Of a stretch of DNA of 64,000 bases, positions 34,209-43,900 are shown in pieces. Positions within the stretch are counted from its first letter, which is position 1; each line of letters opens with the position of its first letter. The notes under the pieces are model-generated. The model was not told the origin of the DNA, did no database searches, and saw only the letters and a program-made list of their open reading frames with translations. The position numbers and the translations under genes are program-made. Source of the stretch: Microbacterium aurantiacum (GTDB lineage Bacteria; Actinomycetota; Actinomycetes; Actinomycetales; Microbacteriaceae); assembly GCF_002872075.1 (NCBI RefSeq), contig NZ_PGGU01000004.1:1-64000 (forward strand), read 5' to 3'.

Positions 34209-34949
34209 TCAGCGGGAGGAGTTCGAGGTGCGCCCGCGGACGATGCCGACGAACGTCTCGACATCCGCGGTGGTGCGCTCTCGCGGCCAGACCAGCGCGA
34301 CGGTCGACGTCGGCCCGTCGATGAGGGGCCGGTGGCCGGCATCCTTGCGGTGGTGCATCCGTGCCAGTGACATCGGCACCACGACGATTCCGGTTCCGGA
34401 GGCGGCGGTGGCGATGGCCTCCTCTGTCGTCGCCAGCGGCGGGAAGGCCGGGGCGAGCGTGCCGGGAAGATCGAGGGGGCCGAGAACGTCGTCGTCGGGA
34501 GTGATCAGCACTTCTCCGGCGAGATCCGCAGGCGAGAGCTCTTCCACGGCCATCAGATGCGAGTCGATCGAGGCGACGACGACCGGGGCCTCTTCGTAGA
34601 GGGTGATGATGTGGAGTGTGTCGTCCTCGAGCGGCAGACGGATGAGCGCCGCATCCAGGTCCTCGAGCGCCGCGCGCTGCCCCGCCGCCTCGATCGCGAC
34701 CAGTTCCAGCGGCACGTGCGGCATCCGCTGCTTCCAGGCATCGATCCACTTGCCGGGTGTCGCGCCGGGGACCGCGCCGAGCCGGAATGTCCGGGGCTCC
34801 TCCGCCTCAGGCGCGGCGTCGAAGACGACCTTCGCCTGCTTCTGCTGGCGCTTCGTGGGCTGCGCCCTCGTGGACCCCGCGCCGACGGGACGCTTCCCGC
34901 CGCGCGCGGGCGCAGCCCTGCGGCCGCGCGCGCCACCCTGTTTCGCCAT
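34209..34949 (-). CDS. LysR-type substrate-binding domain without a DNA-binding HTH
   Basis: A 246-aa protein: residues 1-45 are a basic, low-complexity segment (MAKQGGARGRRAAPARG, then KRPVGAG, KRQQKQAKVV); the rest matches the effector domain of LysR regulators (FRLGAVPGATPGKWIDAWKQRMPHVPLELV, TTEEAIATAASGTGIVVVPMSLARMHHRK, VALVWPRERTTADVETFVGIVRG). The usual N-terminal winged helix is absent and no frame upstream supplies it. The basic tail may contact DNA or RNA. Confidence 0.8.
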   Translation of the reverse strand: MAKQGGARGRRAAPARGGKRPVGAGSTRAQPTKRQQKQAKVVFDAAPEAEEPRTFRLGAVPGATPGKWIDAWKQRMPHVPLELVAIEAAGQRAALEDLDAALIRLPLEDDTLHIITLYEEAPVVVASIDSHLMAVEELSPADLAGEVLITPDDDVLGPLDLPGTLAPAFPPLATTEEAIATAASGTGIVVVPMSLARMHHRKDAGHRPLIDGPTSTVALVWPRERTTADVETFVGIVRGRTSNSSR

Positions 34950-34970
34950 GCCTTCAGGGTATCGGGCCGC

Positions 34971-35273
34971 TCAGCGCGAAGTGCGCCGCTGCGCGTGGCG
35001 GATCAGGCCGGCTGCTCCGCCCACGAGTACCAGGGTGCCGACGCAGAGGAGCACGGTCGCCGTGATCGTGCCAGGGGTCATCCCCAGCGCCCAGTCCGCG
35101 ACGCCCTCGCTGCGGTCCCGGTCGGTCAGAAGCCAGAGACCGATCGCCGACAGCGCGGCGAGGAATGCACCCCACACGATGGCGGCCCAGCGCGTGCGCG
35201 GTGCCGACTCCGTCGGAGCCGACTCTGCCGGAGTGGGCGCTGCCGGGATCGGTGTCGTGGTGTCGATGCTCAT
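34971..35273 (-). CDS. Small membrane protein with two helices
   Basis: A 100-aa protein: acidic, Ala/Pro-rich head (TPIPAAPTPAESAPTESAPRT), helix AAIVWGAFLAALSAIGLWLLT, a loop, helix GTITATVLLCVGTLVLVGGAAGLI and a basic end. Its start overlaps the PspC-protein stop by 4 bp (ATGA), so it belongs to that operon. No family recognised. Confidence 0.7.
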   Translation of the reverse strand: MSIDTTTPIPAAPTPAESAPTESAPRTRWAAIVWGAFLAALSAIGLWLLTDRDRSEGVADWALGMTPGTITATVLLCVGTLVLVGGAAGLIRHAQRRTSR

Positions 35274-36817
35274 TCTTCGCCGTTCTTGTTCTCGTAGACC
35301 GTGATGGAGATCTCACCCGCGGCCTGATCGATGGTCATCTTCTGTCTCGTCACGATCGGTGCGCCGTTCGCGCTGATCGTCTCCTCGTAGACCCGATCGC
35401 CGTCCCCGTCGTCGCGCGGCTGCCACGTGCCCACCTCGATCACCGCTCCGGTCTCCGCGTCCACCCGCTTCCACACGATAGAGGCGGTGTCGACGGTCGC
35501 CTCGAGGTCGAGCTCCACACCCTCGGCGACGGCGATCAGCGTGCTGCCGGTCCCCTTGTCGACAGTCATCAGCGGAGGTTCGCTCTCATGCGGGTCGAGG
35601 GTGATGGTGAGGGTGCCGAACGGCTGCTGAAGTCCCAGAGAATGTGCGTTGCTCGCCCAGACATCGCCGAACGTGAACTGCCGCAGCGTGGCGACGCCCG
35701 TCGCGGTGGCACCGCCGAGCAGCACCAGGACCGTGAGGAAGGCGAGGAAGCCGCTGCGGCGGCGGAGCGCCCCGGCGACGATCATTCCCACCGCGAGCAC
35801 CAGCGCGCCCGAGAGCAGTCCCGCGGCCAGCCGGAGGCGCTCGTCGCCCCCCGACCAGAGCCCCGTCGCGGCACCGGCCACCAGCGCCAGGCCGATGACC
35901 GACGCGACGAACGCGAAGCTCGCGCGGGGGTTGGACGCACGGCGGATCCGCCGGCGTTCTGCGGCCTCTGCGGCAAAGGCCGCCGCGATCGCCTGTCGCT
36001 CGCGCCGGCCCTGGTCGCGGGCGGCGCGCTCGGCATCCTGTTGCTGCCGGCGCCAGGCCTGATCCTGTTCCTTCCAGGCCGCGTGCTGCAGGCGCCACGC
36101 CTCGACGTCCTCGGGACTCTGCGGTCCGGCCGGAAGCGGGGCAGGGGCGAGCGGCGCGGGCTCGAGCAGAGCGGATGCCGGAGCCGCCGTGTCGGCGAGA
36201 GCTCCGGCATCCGTCTCGATCGCGTCTGTGGCGTCGACGGTACCCGTACCGTCGACGGCAGCAGACGCATCCGGGGCCGCGGAGACCGTGGAAGCCATCG
36301 ACGGACTCGACGCGAAAGCGCCCGGGGTGCGGCGTGCGGCGCGCACGATGAGGAAAAGCAGTGAGCCGGCGAGGACGAGACCGACGATCCAGCCGAGGAC
36401 CGACAGCGCCGACCAGTCGGCATACCAGACGCCGAAAAGGGACCCGGTGATCGGTGCCGTCGGGATCAGCCCGACGATCGCCATGGCGAGGATGCCGAGC
36501 TGCGTCGGCTGGAAGTCCTGCGCCAGCAGGTCGCGGGTGTGGATGCGACCGTCGGCGTCCGGCAGCAGTGCCCAGCCGACGGCGTAGAGGAAGATCGCCG
36601 GCAACCCGAACAGCGCCGCGACGACGAACACGCCGCGGACGATCAGCGGATCGATGCGCAGCCGCGCCGCAATCCCTGCGCAGACCCCGCCGAGCCACCC
36701 GTCGGAGCGGGCGACGCCGAGTCCGGAGACCCAGAGGAAGAACCTGTCGGAACGGAGCGCCTTCGCGGAGGGCGGGGTGGTGTCGGCAGCGGGTGGCGGC
36801 GCGGTCGGAATCGTCAT
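35270..36817 (-). CDS. PspC-domain membrane protein
   Basis: A 515-aa protein: N-terminal PspC domain (GVARSDGWLGGVCAGIAARLRIDPLIVRGVFVVAALFGLPAIFLYAVGWALLP read across residues 33-85), further helices, a long Ala/Arg/Gln-rich coiled segment (AWRLQHAAWKEQDQAWRRQQQDAERAARDQG, in part), two or more C-terminal helices and an extracellular adhesin-like beta domain (ITLDPHESEPPLMTVDKG to ISITVYENKNGEE). It is divergent from a PspC-bearing histidine kinase, an arrangement typical of actinobacterial envelope-stress loci. Start 36817 chosen at MTIPTAPPP. Confidence 0.88.
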   Translation of the reverse strand: MTIPTAPPPAADTTPPSAKALRSDRFFLWVSGLGVARSDGWLGGVCAGIAARLRIDPLIVRGVFVVAALFGLPAIFLYAVGWALLPDADGRIHTRDLLAQDFQPTQLGILAMAIVGLIPTAPITGSLFGVWYADWSALSVLGWIVGLVLAGSLLFLIVRAARRTPGAFASSPSMASTVSAAPDASAAVDGTGTVDATDAIETDAGALADTAAPASALLEPAPLAPAPLPAGPQSPEDVEAWRLQHAAWKEQDQAWRRQQQDAERAARDQGRRERQAIAAAFAAEAAERRRIRRASNPRASFAFVASVIGLALVAGAATGLWSGGDERLRLAAGLLSGALVLAVGMIVAGALRRRSGFLAFLTVLVLLGGATATGVATLRQFTFGDVWASNAHSLGLQQPFGTLTITLDPHESEPPLMTVDKGTGSTLIAVAEGVELDLEATVDTASIVWKRVDAETGAVIEVGTWQPRDDGDGDRVYEETISANGAPIVTRQKMTIDQAAGEISITVYENKNGEE

Positions 36818-36931
36818 GGTCCGATCCTCTCGCCCGGCTGCAGGCCGCGACCATGGGGTGTTCCCCTGAGTCGACCCTGATCTTCGGACGCTGGTCCGCC
36901 GGGGGAGCACTCCGGGTGATTGGATGGCGGC

Positions 36932-38122
36932 ATGTCTTCTTCGGCCCAGACCGCGCAGCCGCGCCGCGTGCCGGCGCCGCCGCGTCCGCCGCTGGTGCGC
37001 GATCGAGAGTGCCTGGTCGCCGGCGTCAGTGCGGGCATGGCGAGGCACCTCGGGGCACCGACCTGGATCGTGCGCGCCCTGTTCGTCGCGCTCGCGCTCT
37101 GCGGCGGTGCGGGCGTGCTCCTCTACGTGTGGTGCTGGGCCTTCATGCCGTGGCAGGCGGGGGAGTCTGCACCGTCCCGGCGGGCACCGGTCGCGTGGAT
37201 GCTCCTGGCACCGGCGGTCGCCCTGGTCCTCGTCGCGTCTGTCGCCGTGGGCTCCTGGTCGGGCCTGCTGGCGCCCGGGGCGTTTCTCACCGTCGGGGCG
37301 GCCGCTTCCTTCGCGACCGCAGCGGGTCTCTGGGCCACGCTCATCGACCGCACCGATCCGGCGCGCGGGCCCCGGCATACGACGGTGATCCGGGTTCTCG
37401 CCTTGACCCTGCTCGGAGTGCTGTTCCTGATCCTGTTCTCCCGGGCGACCGGAGGATCGGTCCTGGCGCTCACGATGCTGCCCCTCGCAGGCTTCCTGGC
37501 GGTGCTCTCCTCGACGCTGATGCATCGCTGGCGCGAACTCGCCGGTGAACGCGTGCGACGCATCCGCGAGGAGCAGCGCAGTGAGATGGCGGCGCACCTG
37601 CACGATTCCGTGTTGCAGACGCTCGCGCTGATCCAGAACCGGGCGGGAGCCTCCAGCGAGGCGGCACGGCTCGCCCGCGCGCAGGAGCGCGAGCTGCGGG
37701 CATGGCTGTACGACGGCGATGCCCCGGCGGACAGCGACCTGCCGACGGATCTGCGCGATTACGCCGGCGGGCTGGAACTGGACTATCCCGTGCGCATCGA
37801 CGTCGTGTCGGCCGGACTGTCTGCTGAGCGCGCCAGCGGAGACCTCGCGGCGGCCGCTCGCGAGGCGATGCTCAACGCGGCCCGGCATGCCGGCGGCGAG
37901 ATCTCCGTGTACATCGAGGGCAACGGCACCGGCGTCGACGTCTTCATCCGAGACCGCGGTGAGGGATTTGCGCTCGCGGCCGTCCCGAGCGACCGTCTCG
38001 GGGTCCGGGAGTCCATCATCGGAAGGATGCGCAGGGCCGGCGGCGCCGGCACCGTGCGCAGCGACGAGAACGGAACAGAAGTGCACCTGCACATCCAAAC
38101 GACCGGAGGCGACCGTGGCTGA
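36932..38122 (+). CDS. PspC-domain sensor histidine kinase
   Basis: A 396-aa kinase whose input is a PspC domain (DRECLVAGVSAGMARHLGAPTWIVRALFVALALCGGAGVLLYVWCWAFMPW in residues 20-70) plus four more helices. HisKA_3 helix: EMAAHLHDSVLQTLALIQNRA; ATPase: AAREAMLNAARHAGG and the G-box region DRGEGFALAAVPSDRLGVRESIIGRM. It probably senses envelope state together with the divergent PspC protein. The stop overlaps the regulator start by 8 nt. Confidence 0.92.
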   Translation: MSSSAQTAQPRRVPAPPRPPLVRDRECLVAGVSAGMARHLGAPTWIVRALFVALALCGGAGVLLYVWCWAFMPWQAGESAPSRRAPVAWMLLAPAVALVLVASVAVGSWSGLLAPGAFLTVGAAASFATAAGLWATLIDRTDPARGPRHTTVIRVLALTLLGVLFLILFSRATGGSVLALTMLPLAGFLAVLSSTLMHRWRELAGERVRRIREEQRSEMAAHLHDSVLQTLALIQNRAGASSEAARLARAQERELRAWLYDGDAPADSDLPTDLRDYAGGLELDYPVRIDVVSAGLSAERASGDLAAAAREAMLNAARHAGGEISVYIEGNGTGVDVFIRDRGEGFALAAVPSDRLGVRESIIGRMRRAGGAGTVRSDENGTEVHLHIQTTGGDRG

Positions 38123-38795
38123 GGGCATCCGCGTCGTCATCGTCGACGATCATTCGATCTTCCGCTCGGGGCTCCGAGCCGACCTCGACTCGAGCGTCGA
38201 CGTCGTCGGCGAGGCCGCGGACGTGCCGTCGGCGATCGCGGTCATCCGTGCGACTGCGCCCGATGTGGTCCTGCTCGACGTGCATCTTCCGGGCGGCCCT
38301 TCGACGGGCTCAGGGGCGCAGTCTCAAGATGAGACGGGCGGCGAAGCGGTGATCCGCGGCTGCGCTCCGACATCGACGCGCTTCCTCGCGCTGAGCGTCT
38401 CGGACGCCGCAGCCGACGTCGTGCGGGTCATCAGGGCCGGAGCCCGCGGCTACATCACCAAGGGATCATCCGGCATCGAGGTGAGCAGCGCGGTCCAGGC
38501 CGTCGCCGACGGCGACGCCGTGTTCTCACCGCGACTGGCCGGGTTCGTGCTCGACGCGTTCGGCGCTGTCGCCGGGGAGACGGCCATCGCCGACTCCGAG
38601 CTCGACCGCCTCTCGGCGCGCGAGCAGGAGGTAATGCGGCTGATCGCCCGCGGCTACGCCTACAAGGAGGTCGCCGCGGAGTTGTTCATCTCGATCAAGA
38701 CCGTCGAGACGCACGTCTCCGCCGTGCTGCGCAAGCTGCAGCTCTCCTCGCGGCACGAGCTGACGGCCTGGGCATCGGAGCGCCGGCTGCTGTAG
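38115..38795 (+). CDS. NarL/LuxR-type response regulator with an in-frame repeat insertion
   Basis: A 226-aa regulator from a GTG overlapping the kinase stop. Receiver: VVIVDDHSIFRSGLRADL, phospho-Asp in VVLLDVHLPGG, ALSVSD, Lys in GYITKGSSG; output HTH LSAREQEVMRLIARGYAYKEVAAELFISIKTVETHVSAVL. The loop after the phospho-Asp is lengthened by PSTGSGAQSQDET, encoded by a repeat word (38298-38314) and a small dyad (38321-38335). The loop is close to the active site, so effect on phosphorylation is of interest. Confidence 0.92.
   Translation: MAEGIRVVIVDDHSIFRSGLRADLDSSVDVVGEAADVPSAIAVIRATAPDVVLLDVHLPGGPSTGSGAQSQDETGGEAVIRGCAPTSTRFLALSVSDAAADVVRVIRAGARGYITKGSSGIEVSSAVQAVADGDAVFSPRLAGFVLDAFGAVAGETAIADSELDRLSAREQEVMRLIARGYAYKEVAAELFISIKTVETHVSAVLRKLQLSSRHELTAWASERRLL
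38298..38314. repeat. CCTTCGACGGGCTCAGG repeat, copy inside the response regulator
   Basis: A 17-bp word, identical to 39294-39310. It is followed by GTCTCAAGATGAGAC (38321-38335), a perfect 6-bp hairpin with a 3-nt loop. The two together give an extra segment in the receiver domain. Confidence 0.65.
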
Positions 38796-38807
38796 CGCCC
38801 GCGGCAC

Positions 38808-39215
38808 TCAGGCCGCGAGCCAGAGCCCCTTGGGGTTGGTCGCGATCCTCATACCGGCCGCGACCGTCTCGTCATCGCCGATCTTGGCACCGCGCGCGAT
38901 GCGCGCGCCGGCGCCGACCTCGGTGCGGACTCCGATGTGCGCGCCGTCACCGACGGCGGCACCCTGGCCGATGTGCGCGTGCGCGTCGATGAAAGCGCCT
39001 TCGCCGATCACGGCATCCGGTTCCACCCATGCGCCGCGTGCGACCTTCGCACCGGCCGCGACCCGCGCGCCCGGTTCGATGTATGCGCCCGCTTCGACCA
39101 TGGCCCTCGGATGCACCTTCGCGCCGTGCGCGACGAGACCCCGGCCATTCGCGTGCTTGCGGTAACGCAGCGTCGCTCCCTGGTCGTTCTCGATGTCGAC
39201 GTAGTTCTTTCCCAC
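38808..39215 (-). CDS. Hexapeptide-repeat (left-handed beta-helix) protein
   Basis: A 135-aa protein with a short head (VGKNYVDIENDQGATLRYRKHANG) and about ten imperfect hexapeptide repeats such as GAKVHP, GAYIEP, GARVAA, GAKVAR, GAWVEP, DAVIGE, GAFIDA, GAAVGD, GARIAR. This folds as a left-handed beta helix, as in acyltransferases and gamma-carbonic anhydrases. No catalytic His triplet is evident, so enzyme activity is doubtful. GGGAGG ribosome site before the GTG. Confidence 0.82.
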   Translation of the reverse strand: MGKNYVDIENDQGATLRYRKHANGRGLVAHGAKVHPRAMVEAGAYIEPGARVAAGAKVARGAWVEPDAVIGEGAFIDAHAHIGQGAAVGDGAHIGVRTEVGAGARIARGAKIGDDETVAAGMRIATNPKGLWLAA

Positions 39216-39230
39216 GATTCCTCCCGTGCC

Positions 39231-39244
39231 CCGGAGTTCTCCGG
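39231..39244. promoter_or_regulatory. Small dyad in the leader of the hexapeptide gene
   Basis: CCGGAGTTCTCCGG: 6-bp arms around TT, 15 nt before the GTG start and next to its ribosome site. It could hide the ribosome site in a hairpin. Confidence 0.35.
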
Positions 39245-39293
39245 ATATATCAACAACCACGGGTGGTGCGGATTCATTCCCGTTGAGGGATGT

Positions 39294-39310
39294 CCTTCGA
39301 CGGGCTCAGG
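39294..39310. repeat. CCTTCGACGGGCTCAGG repeat, intergenic copy
   Basis: Identical to the copy inside the response regulator 1 kb away. It lies between the hexapeptide gene leader and the end of the Nei-type gene. From general experience such words recur in Microbacteriaceae genomes. Confidence 0.65.
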
Positions 39311-39319
39311 AAGCCAGGT

Positions 39320-40093
39320 TCACCTCTGGCACTGCGGACACCAGAATGTGACCCTCTCGCGGGTCGGATCGGCGCCGAGCTCACCCTTGCGGATGAGGGT
39401 TCCGCAGCGCCGGCAGGGGCGGCCGGCGCGACCGTACACCCACGTCGTGCGCCCCGCGCGGTTGACGCCGGTGAAGGTACGATCGGGGCGGTCGCGATTG
39501 GCGCGGATCGTGCGGACGCCGAGGTCGAGAAGGGCGGCGACATCGACCTCCGGAGTCGGCGTCGTCGGCAGCACGCCGCGCAGAAACAGCAGTTCCGCGG
39601 CGTATTCGTTGCCGAATCCGGCGACGTTGCGTTGATCGAGAAGGGCGACGTGGATGCTGCGGGCATCCGCGCCGAGCCGCCGAGCCGCCTCCTGCGCATC
39701 CCAGTCGTCCGCGAGCGGGTCCGGCCCGAGGTGGCCGATCAGCCGGTCCTCGTCACGCGTCGGAACGACCTCGACCTCGGCGAGATCGACGCCGACGGCC
39801 TCGCGCTCGGAGGTGCCGACGATGGCCCGCACCTTGAAGGCCGGATGCCGCCACTTCTCGCCCGGTCGGTAGAGGAACCAGGCGCCGTCCATGCGCAGGT
39901 GCGAATGGATCGTGTGGTCGCCGATGCGCAGCAGCAGATGCTTGCCGCGGGCCGCAGCTCCCTGCACGCGCTGACCGCGCAGATCGAGGGTCGCCGCGCG
40001 CGGCACTCGAAGGTCGAAGCGGGTGACCTCCGCCCCGGCCAGCGCCTCGTCGAGGCGCCCGGCTGTGCGGTGGACGGTGTCACCCTCAGGCAT
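39320..40093 (-). CDS. Fpg/Nei-family DNA glycosylase (endonuclease VIII-like)
   Basis: Base-excision repair enzyme, 257 aa, removing oxidised pyrimidines and nicking the abasic site. Catalytic Pro2-Glu3 in MPEGDTVHR, LRMDGAWFLY, helix-two-turn-helix in LLDQRNVAGFGNEYAAELLF, and the C-terminal zinc finger (CRRCGTLIRKG and FWCPQCQR). Resembles actinobacterial Nei2. Its ATG shares one base with the EI24 stop. Confidence 0.93.
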   Translation of the reverse strand: MPEGDTVHRTAGRLDEALAGAEVTRFDLRVPRAATLDLRGQRVQGAAARGKHLLLRIGDHTIHSHLRMDGAWFLYRPGEKWRHPAFKVRAIVGTSEREAVGVDLAEVEVVPTRDEDRLIGHLGPDPLADDWDAQEAARRLGADARSIHVALLDQRNVAGFGNEYAAELLFLRGVLPTTPTPEVDVAALLDLGVRTIRANRDRPDRTFTGVNRAGRTTWVYGRAGRPCRRCGTLIRKGELGADPTRERVTFWCPQCQR

Positions 40094-40902
40094 CAGGCCG
40101 GGCCTGTCGAGGGGATCCCCGGGCCGGAGACAGGGCCGGATGCCGACGGGCGCGGGCCGGACGGCAGTGTCGTCGCGCGATCGAGCATGGTCCGCGCGAG
40201 CATGGTGGACCCTGCGACCGCCGCGGGCATCGCGAAGACGGCGCCCAGAGGGATCAGGAAGCACAACTGCGTCGCGACACCGAAACCGAGTACGCGCGCC
40301 CTGCTGCCGGCGAACAGCGCGGCACGGTCCAGCGGAGTCAGATTCCGGGCATCGAAGGCGCGGCCGGTGAGTTCGCGCGCGAGAAGGCGCCCGGTGAACA
40401 CGACGCCGCCCACGGCGCCGAGTACTCCGCCGACGATCGGGATGAGACCGATCAGCAGCACGAGAACGGCGATGAGCAGCCCGAGCAGCACGAGTCGCAG
40501 ACCTTCGCCGAGCGCCGTCCAGAATCCGCCTCCGTCGGCGGGTGGCTCACCGCCGAGGTCGGTCTCGACCGCACGCCAGATCCGCTCGTAGAAGGGGTCG
40601 CCGATCGTGAGCGCGAGCGCGCTGAACACCGATGCGGCCAGTGCCAGCGCGGCGATGAACACGATGATCCCGACGGCGCCGCGCAGAATGCTGCGCCACG
40701 GCTCCGTCCATCCTGCCGCAAAGGGGGTGATCCACTCGGTGATGCCGCCGAGGGAGAGCAGCAGCGGTATGAGCGCGGCGGCGAGGAGCAGGAAGGCGAT
40801 CACGGCGGGGATGAGCCCGAGCGCCATGAGGCCGGGCCGGGTGCGCCACAGGCCGAAGCCCCGCAGCAGCGTGCGGACACCGGCACCGAACTCACGGATC
40901 AT
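40093..40902 (-). CDS. EI24/CysZ-family membrane protein
   Basis: A 269-aa membrane protein with four main hydrophobic spans (LMALGLIPAVIAFLLLAAALIPLLL, LALAASVFSALALTIG, GLLIAVLVLLIGLIPIVGG, VLGFGVATQLCFLIPLGAVFAMPAAVAG read in part) and the family DPFYERIWRAVE motif. CysZ homologues import sulfate; many actinobacterial members are uncharacterised. Translationally coupled to the Nei gene. Confidence 0.88.
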   Translation of the reverse strand: MIREFGAGVRTLLRGFGLWRTRPGLMALGLIPAVIAFLLLAAALIPLLLSLGGITEWITPFAAGWTEPWRSILRGAVGIIVFIAALALAASVFSALALTIGDPFYERIWRAVETDLGGEPPADGGGFWTALGEGLRLVLLGLLIAVLVLLIGLIPIVGGVLGAVGGVVFTGRLLARELTGRAFDARNLTPLDRAALFAGSRARVLGFGVATQLCFLIPLGAVFAMPAAVAGSTMLARTMLDRATTLPSGPRPSASGPVSGPGIPSTGPA

Positions 40903-40921
40903 GTTCTCAGCGTAGGCGGCG

Positions 40922-43900
40922 TCACAGCGCTTTGCGCAGCGTATACCCGCGCGGGGTGACCACGAAACCGGCCTCCTGCAGCGCCGTCGCGAGGACCGTG
41001 CCGTAGACGCCCTCGCCGTTCACCTTCTCGACGGTGAGGGTGTCGAGTCGCCGGCCTCTCGCTGTCGCGGCCAGTTCGGAGGCCGCCGACTGCAGAACGT
41101 CAGGATCGTCACTGAACGACAGCACGGTGCGCCCGCCCCGTTCGAGGTACAGCACGAGCTCGCCGTCGACGAGCACGACCAGCCCGCCTGCCTTGCGCCC
41201 TGGGCGGTGCGAGACGCCTTCGCGGCGGGGCCAGCCGAGGGCCGCACCATAGGGGTTCGCCGGGTCCGTCGCGGCGAGCGTGATCGCCTTCCGCGGCGGG
41301 GGATCGCTGAGCCCGGCGAAGGTGCGCAAGCGGTCGACCGTGGCGGATGCCGCGAACTGCGCCGCCCCGAGCTTCTCGATCACGTAGCCGCGACGGCAGT
41401 GCCCGGCCTCCTCGAAGCCCGCGAGCACCCGGTAGGCCTGCGCGAAGCCGCCGGGCACGCCTTCGGCCTGCACGGCGCCGCGGGTGACGACGCCGTAGCG
41501 GTCGAGGAGGAGGCCGGCGGTCACGGTCGCCCGGCGGGCGGCATCCGCCTCCACCGAGGGCAGCAGCGACCAGCGGCCGCCTGCAGTGGCCGGCCGCGCC
41601 GTCGAGCGTCCCAGCGACATGCCGCGGTAGGCGCGGGTGCGCGGGGCGCGGCGGGTCACGCGATGCGCCTGAGATCCACCGCCGAGAAGCCCCCGGATCG
41701 GCGCGAAGGTGTCGTTCGTCACACGGCCGGCCCAGGTCAGCGTCCACAGCGCTTCGAGCACGGACTGCTCGTTCTCGGCGTCCGCCATCTCCTTGAGCTG
41801 AGCGGCGAAATAGGCGCCGCCGGCGCTGAGAGCATCGAGCAGCCGCGCCTCCAGCGATTCGGCCGCGATCTCGTCCTCCGGCTCGGGCAGCGTGAACGGC
41901 GCGAGGTCGGCCGGGTGCAGCGAGACCCAGCCGTCCCGTCCGGGGAGCGTGCCGTGACCCGACCAGATCACCTCGCCGCTGGCGGTGAGCTCGTCGAGCA
42001 ACGCCGGCGTGTAGTCGCGGACGCGCGTCGGAAGGATCAGCGATTCCCAGGCGCTCGCAGGGATCGGCACTCCGGCCAGCTGCTCGATCACGGCGAGCAC
42101 GCCGTCGATGCCCTCCTGCGGCCGGGTGAGGTGCTGCCACTCGGGGAGGAAACGCGCATATGCCGCGGGGGGCACGGGTTCGACGCTTCCCCGGATGGCG
42201 GCGAGCGACCGCATGCGCAGCCGGCGCAGCACCTCTGTGTCGCACCACTCGATGTCGGAGGCACTGCCTGCGGCTTCCGGCAGGAAGTAGCCGCTGGTCA
42301 CCCGCCCCGCGTTCTCGAGTCGTTGCAGCGTGTGGCGGGCGACGGCGGAGCCGATGCCGAACCTGGTCGCCACAGCATCCGTCGGGAACGGACCGTGGGT
42401 GCGCGCGTGCCGGGCGATGAGGTCGCCGAGCGGGTCGGCCACGGGTTCGAGGAACGCGACCGGGATGCCGGTGGGCAGGGCTGTGCCGAGGGCGTCGCGC
42501 AGGCGGCCGGCGTCTTCGATGGCGGCGATCCTGGCGACCCCGGCGACGCTGATCGGGATGGCGCGGCGCGCGACGACGAGCGCGTCGAGATGGGCGGCCG
42601 CCTCGGACGGCTCGTCGAGCCGCGCCGCGACCTCGGCGGCATCCAGCGGGCCGAGCAGGCGCAGCAGGTCTGCCGTGCCCTCGAGCCCGCGTGCATGCCG
42701 TTCGGGGTCGAGGCGCTGCGCCTCGCGCTCGAACTGCGCGATGACATCGGGATCGAGGAGCTCCCTCAGCTCGACGGTCCCGAGCAGTTCGCCGAGGAGC
42801 GCCGGGTCGACCGAGAGCGCGGCCGCGCGGCGTTCAGCCAGCGGTGAATCGCCCTCGTACATGAACGCGCCGACGTAGCCGAACAGCAGATCGCGCGCGT
42901 ACGGCGAGGGCTGCGCGGGCTGCGTCTCGACGAGCTTGACCCTGCGGTCGGCGATGGCGGTGGCGAGCTTCCGCAGCGAGGGCAGGTCGTACACGTCCTG
43001 CAGCACCTCGCGCAGGGTCTCCAGGATCACGGGGAACGTCGGATGCCGTCGCGCGACCTCGAGCAGCTGCGCGGAACGCTGCCGCTGCTGCCACAACGGG
43101 GATCGCCGATTCGGATTCGTGCGCGGCATCAGCAGCGAGCGCGCGGCGCACTCGCGGAACCGGGAGGCGAAGAGGGCGGATCCGCCGACCTCCTCCGTGA
43201 CGAGGTGCTCGAGCTCGTCCGGGTCGAAGACGAAGAGCTCGGCGCCCGGTGGCTCGGCCTCGGCATCCGGGATCCGCACGATGATGCCGTCGTCGCTGGC
43301 CACCGCCGATCCTTCGACCCCGAGCCGCTCGCGGACGCGCGCGTTGATGGCGAGCGCCCATGGTGCGTGCACCTTCATGCCGTATGGGGAATGGAGGATG
43401 ACCCGCCAGTCGCCGACCTCATCGCGGCCGCGCTCCACCGTGAGCGTGCGGTCGGTCGGGAGGGTGCCCGTGGCTTCCCGCTGTTCGGCGAGATGCGCGA
43501 GCAGGTTGGCGCGGGCCTGCTCGTCGAGACCGGCATCGATGAGCCGCTGCGCCGCTTTCTCGGGAGTGGCCGCCGACACCTCCCGGGAGAACTTCCCCAG
43601 TGCCTCGCCGAGCTCATAAGGCCGGCCGATGCCGTCGCCGTGCCAGAACGGGACCTTGCCCGGCTGGCCGTACGCGGGGATGACGTTGACCCGGTCGTGG
43701 GTGATCTCGGCGATCCGCCAGCTCGTCGTACCGAGGGTGAAGACGTCGCCGACGCGGGACTCGTAGACCATCTCCTCGTCGAGTTCGCCGACGCGCGCGC
43801 CCGTCGTCTCGCCGGCGACGAAGACGCCGAAGAGCCCGCGATCGGGGATCGTCCCGCCGCTCGTCACCGCGATCCGCTGCGCCCCCGGGCGCCCGGTGAG

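Noticed and set aside
41109-42248. 379-codon minus-strand frame inside lhr
   Set aside because: Out-of-phase shadow of the Lhr C-terminal half; Arg/Ala/Gly-rich without domains.
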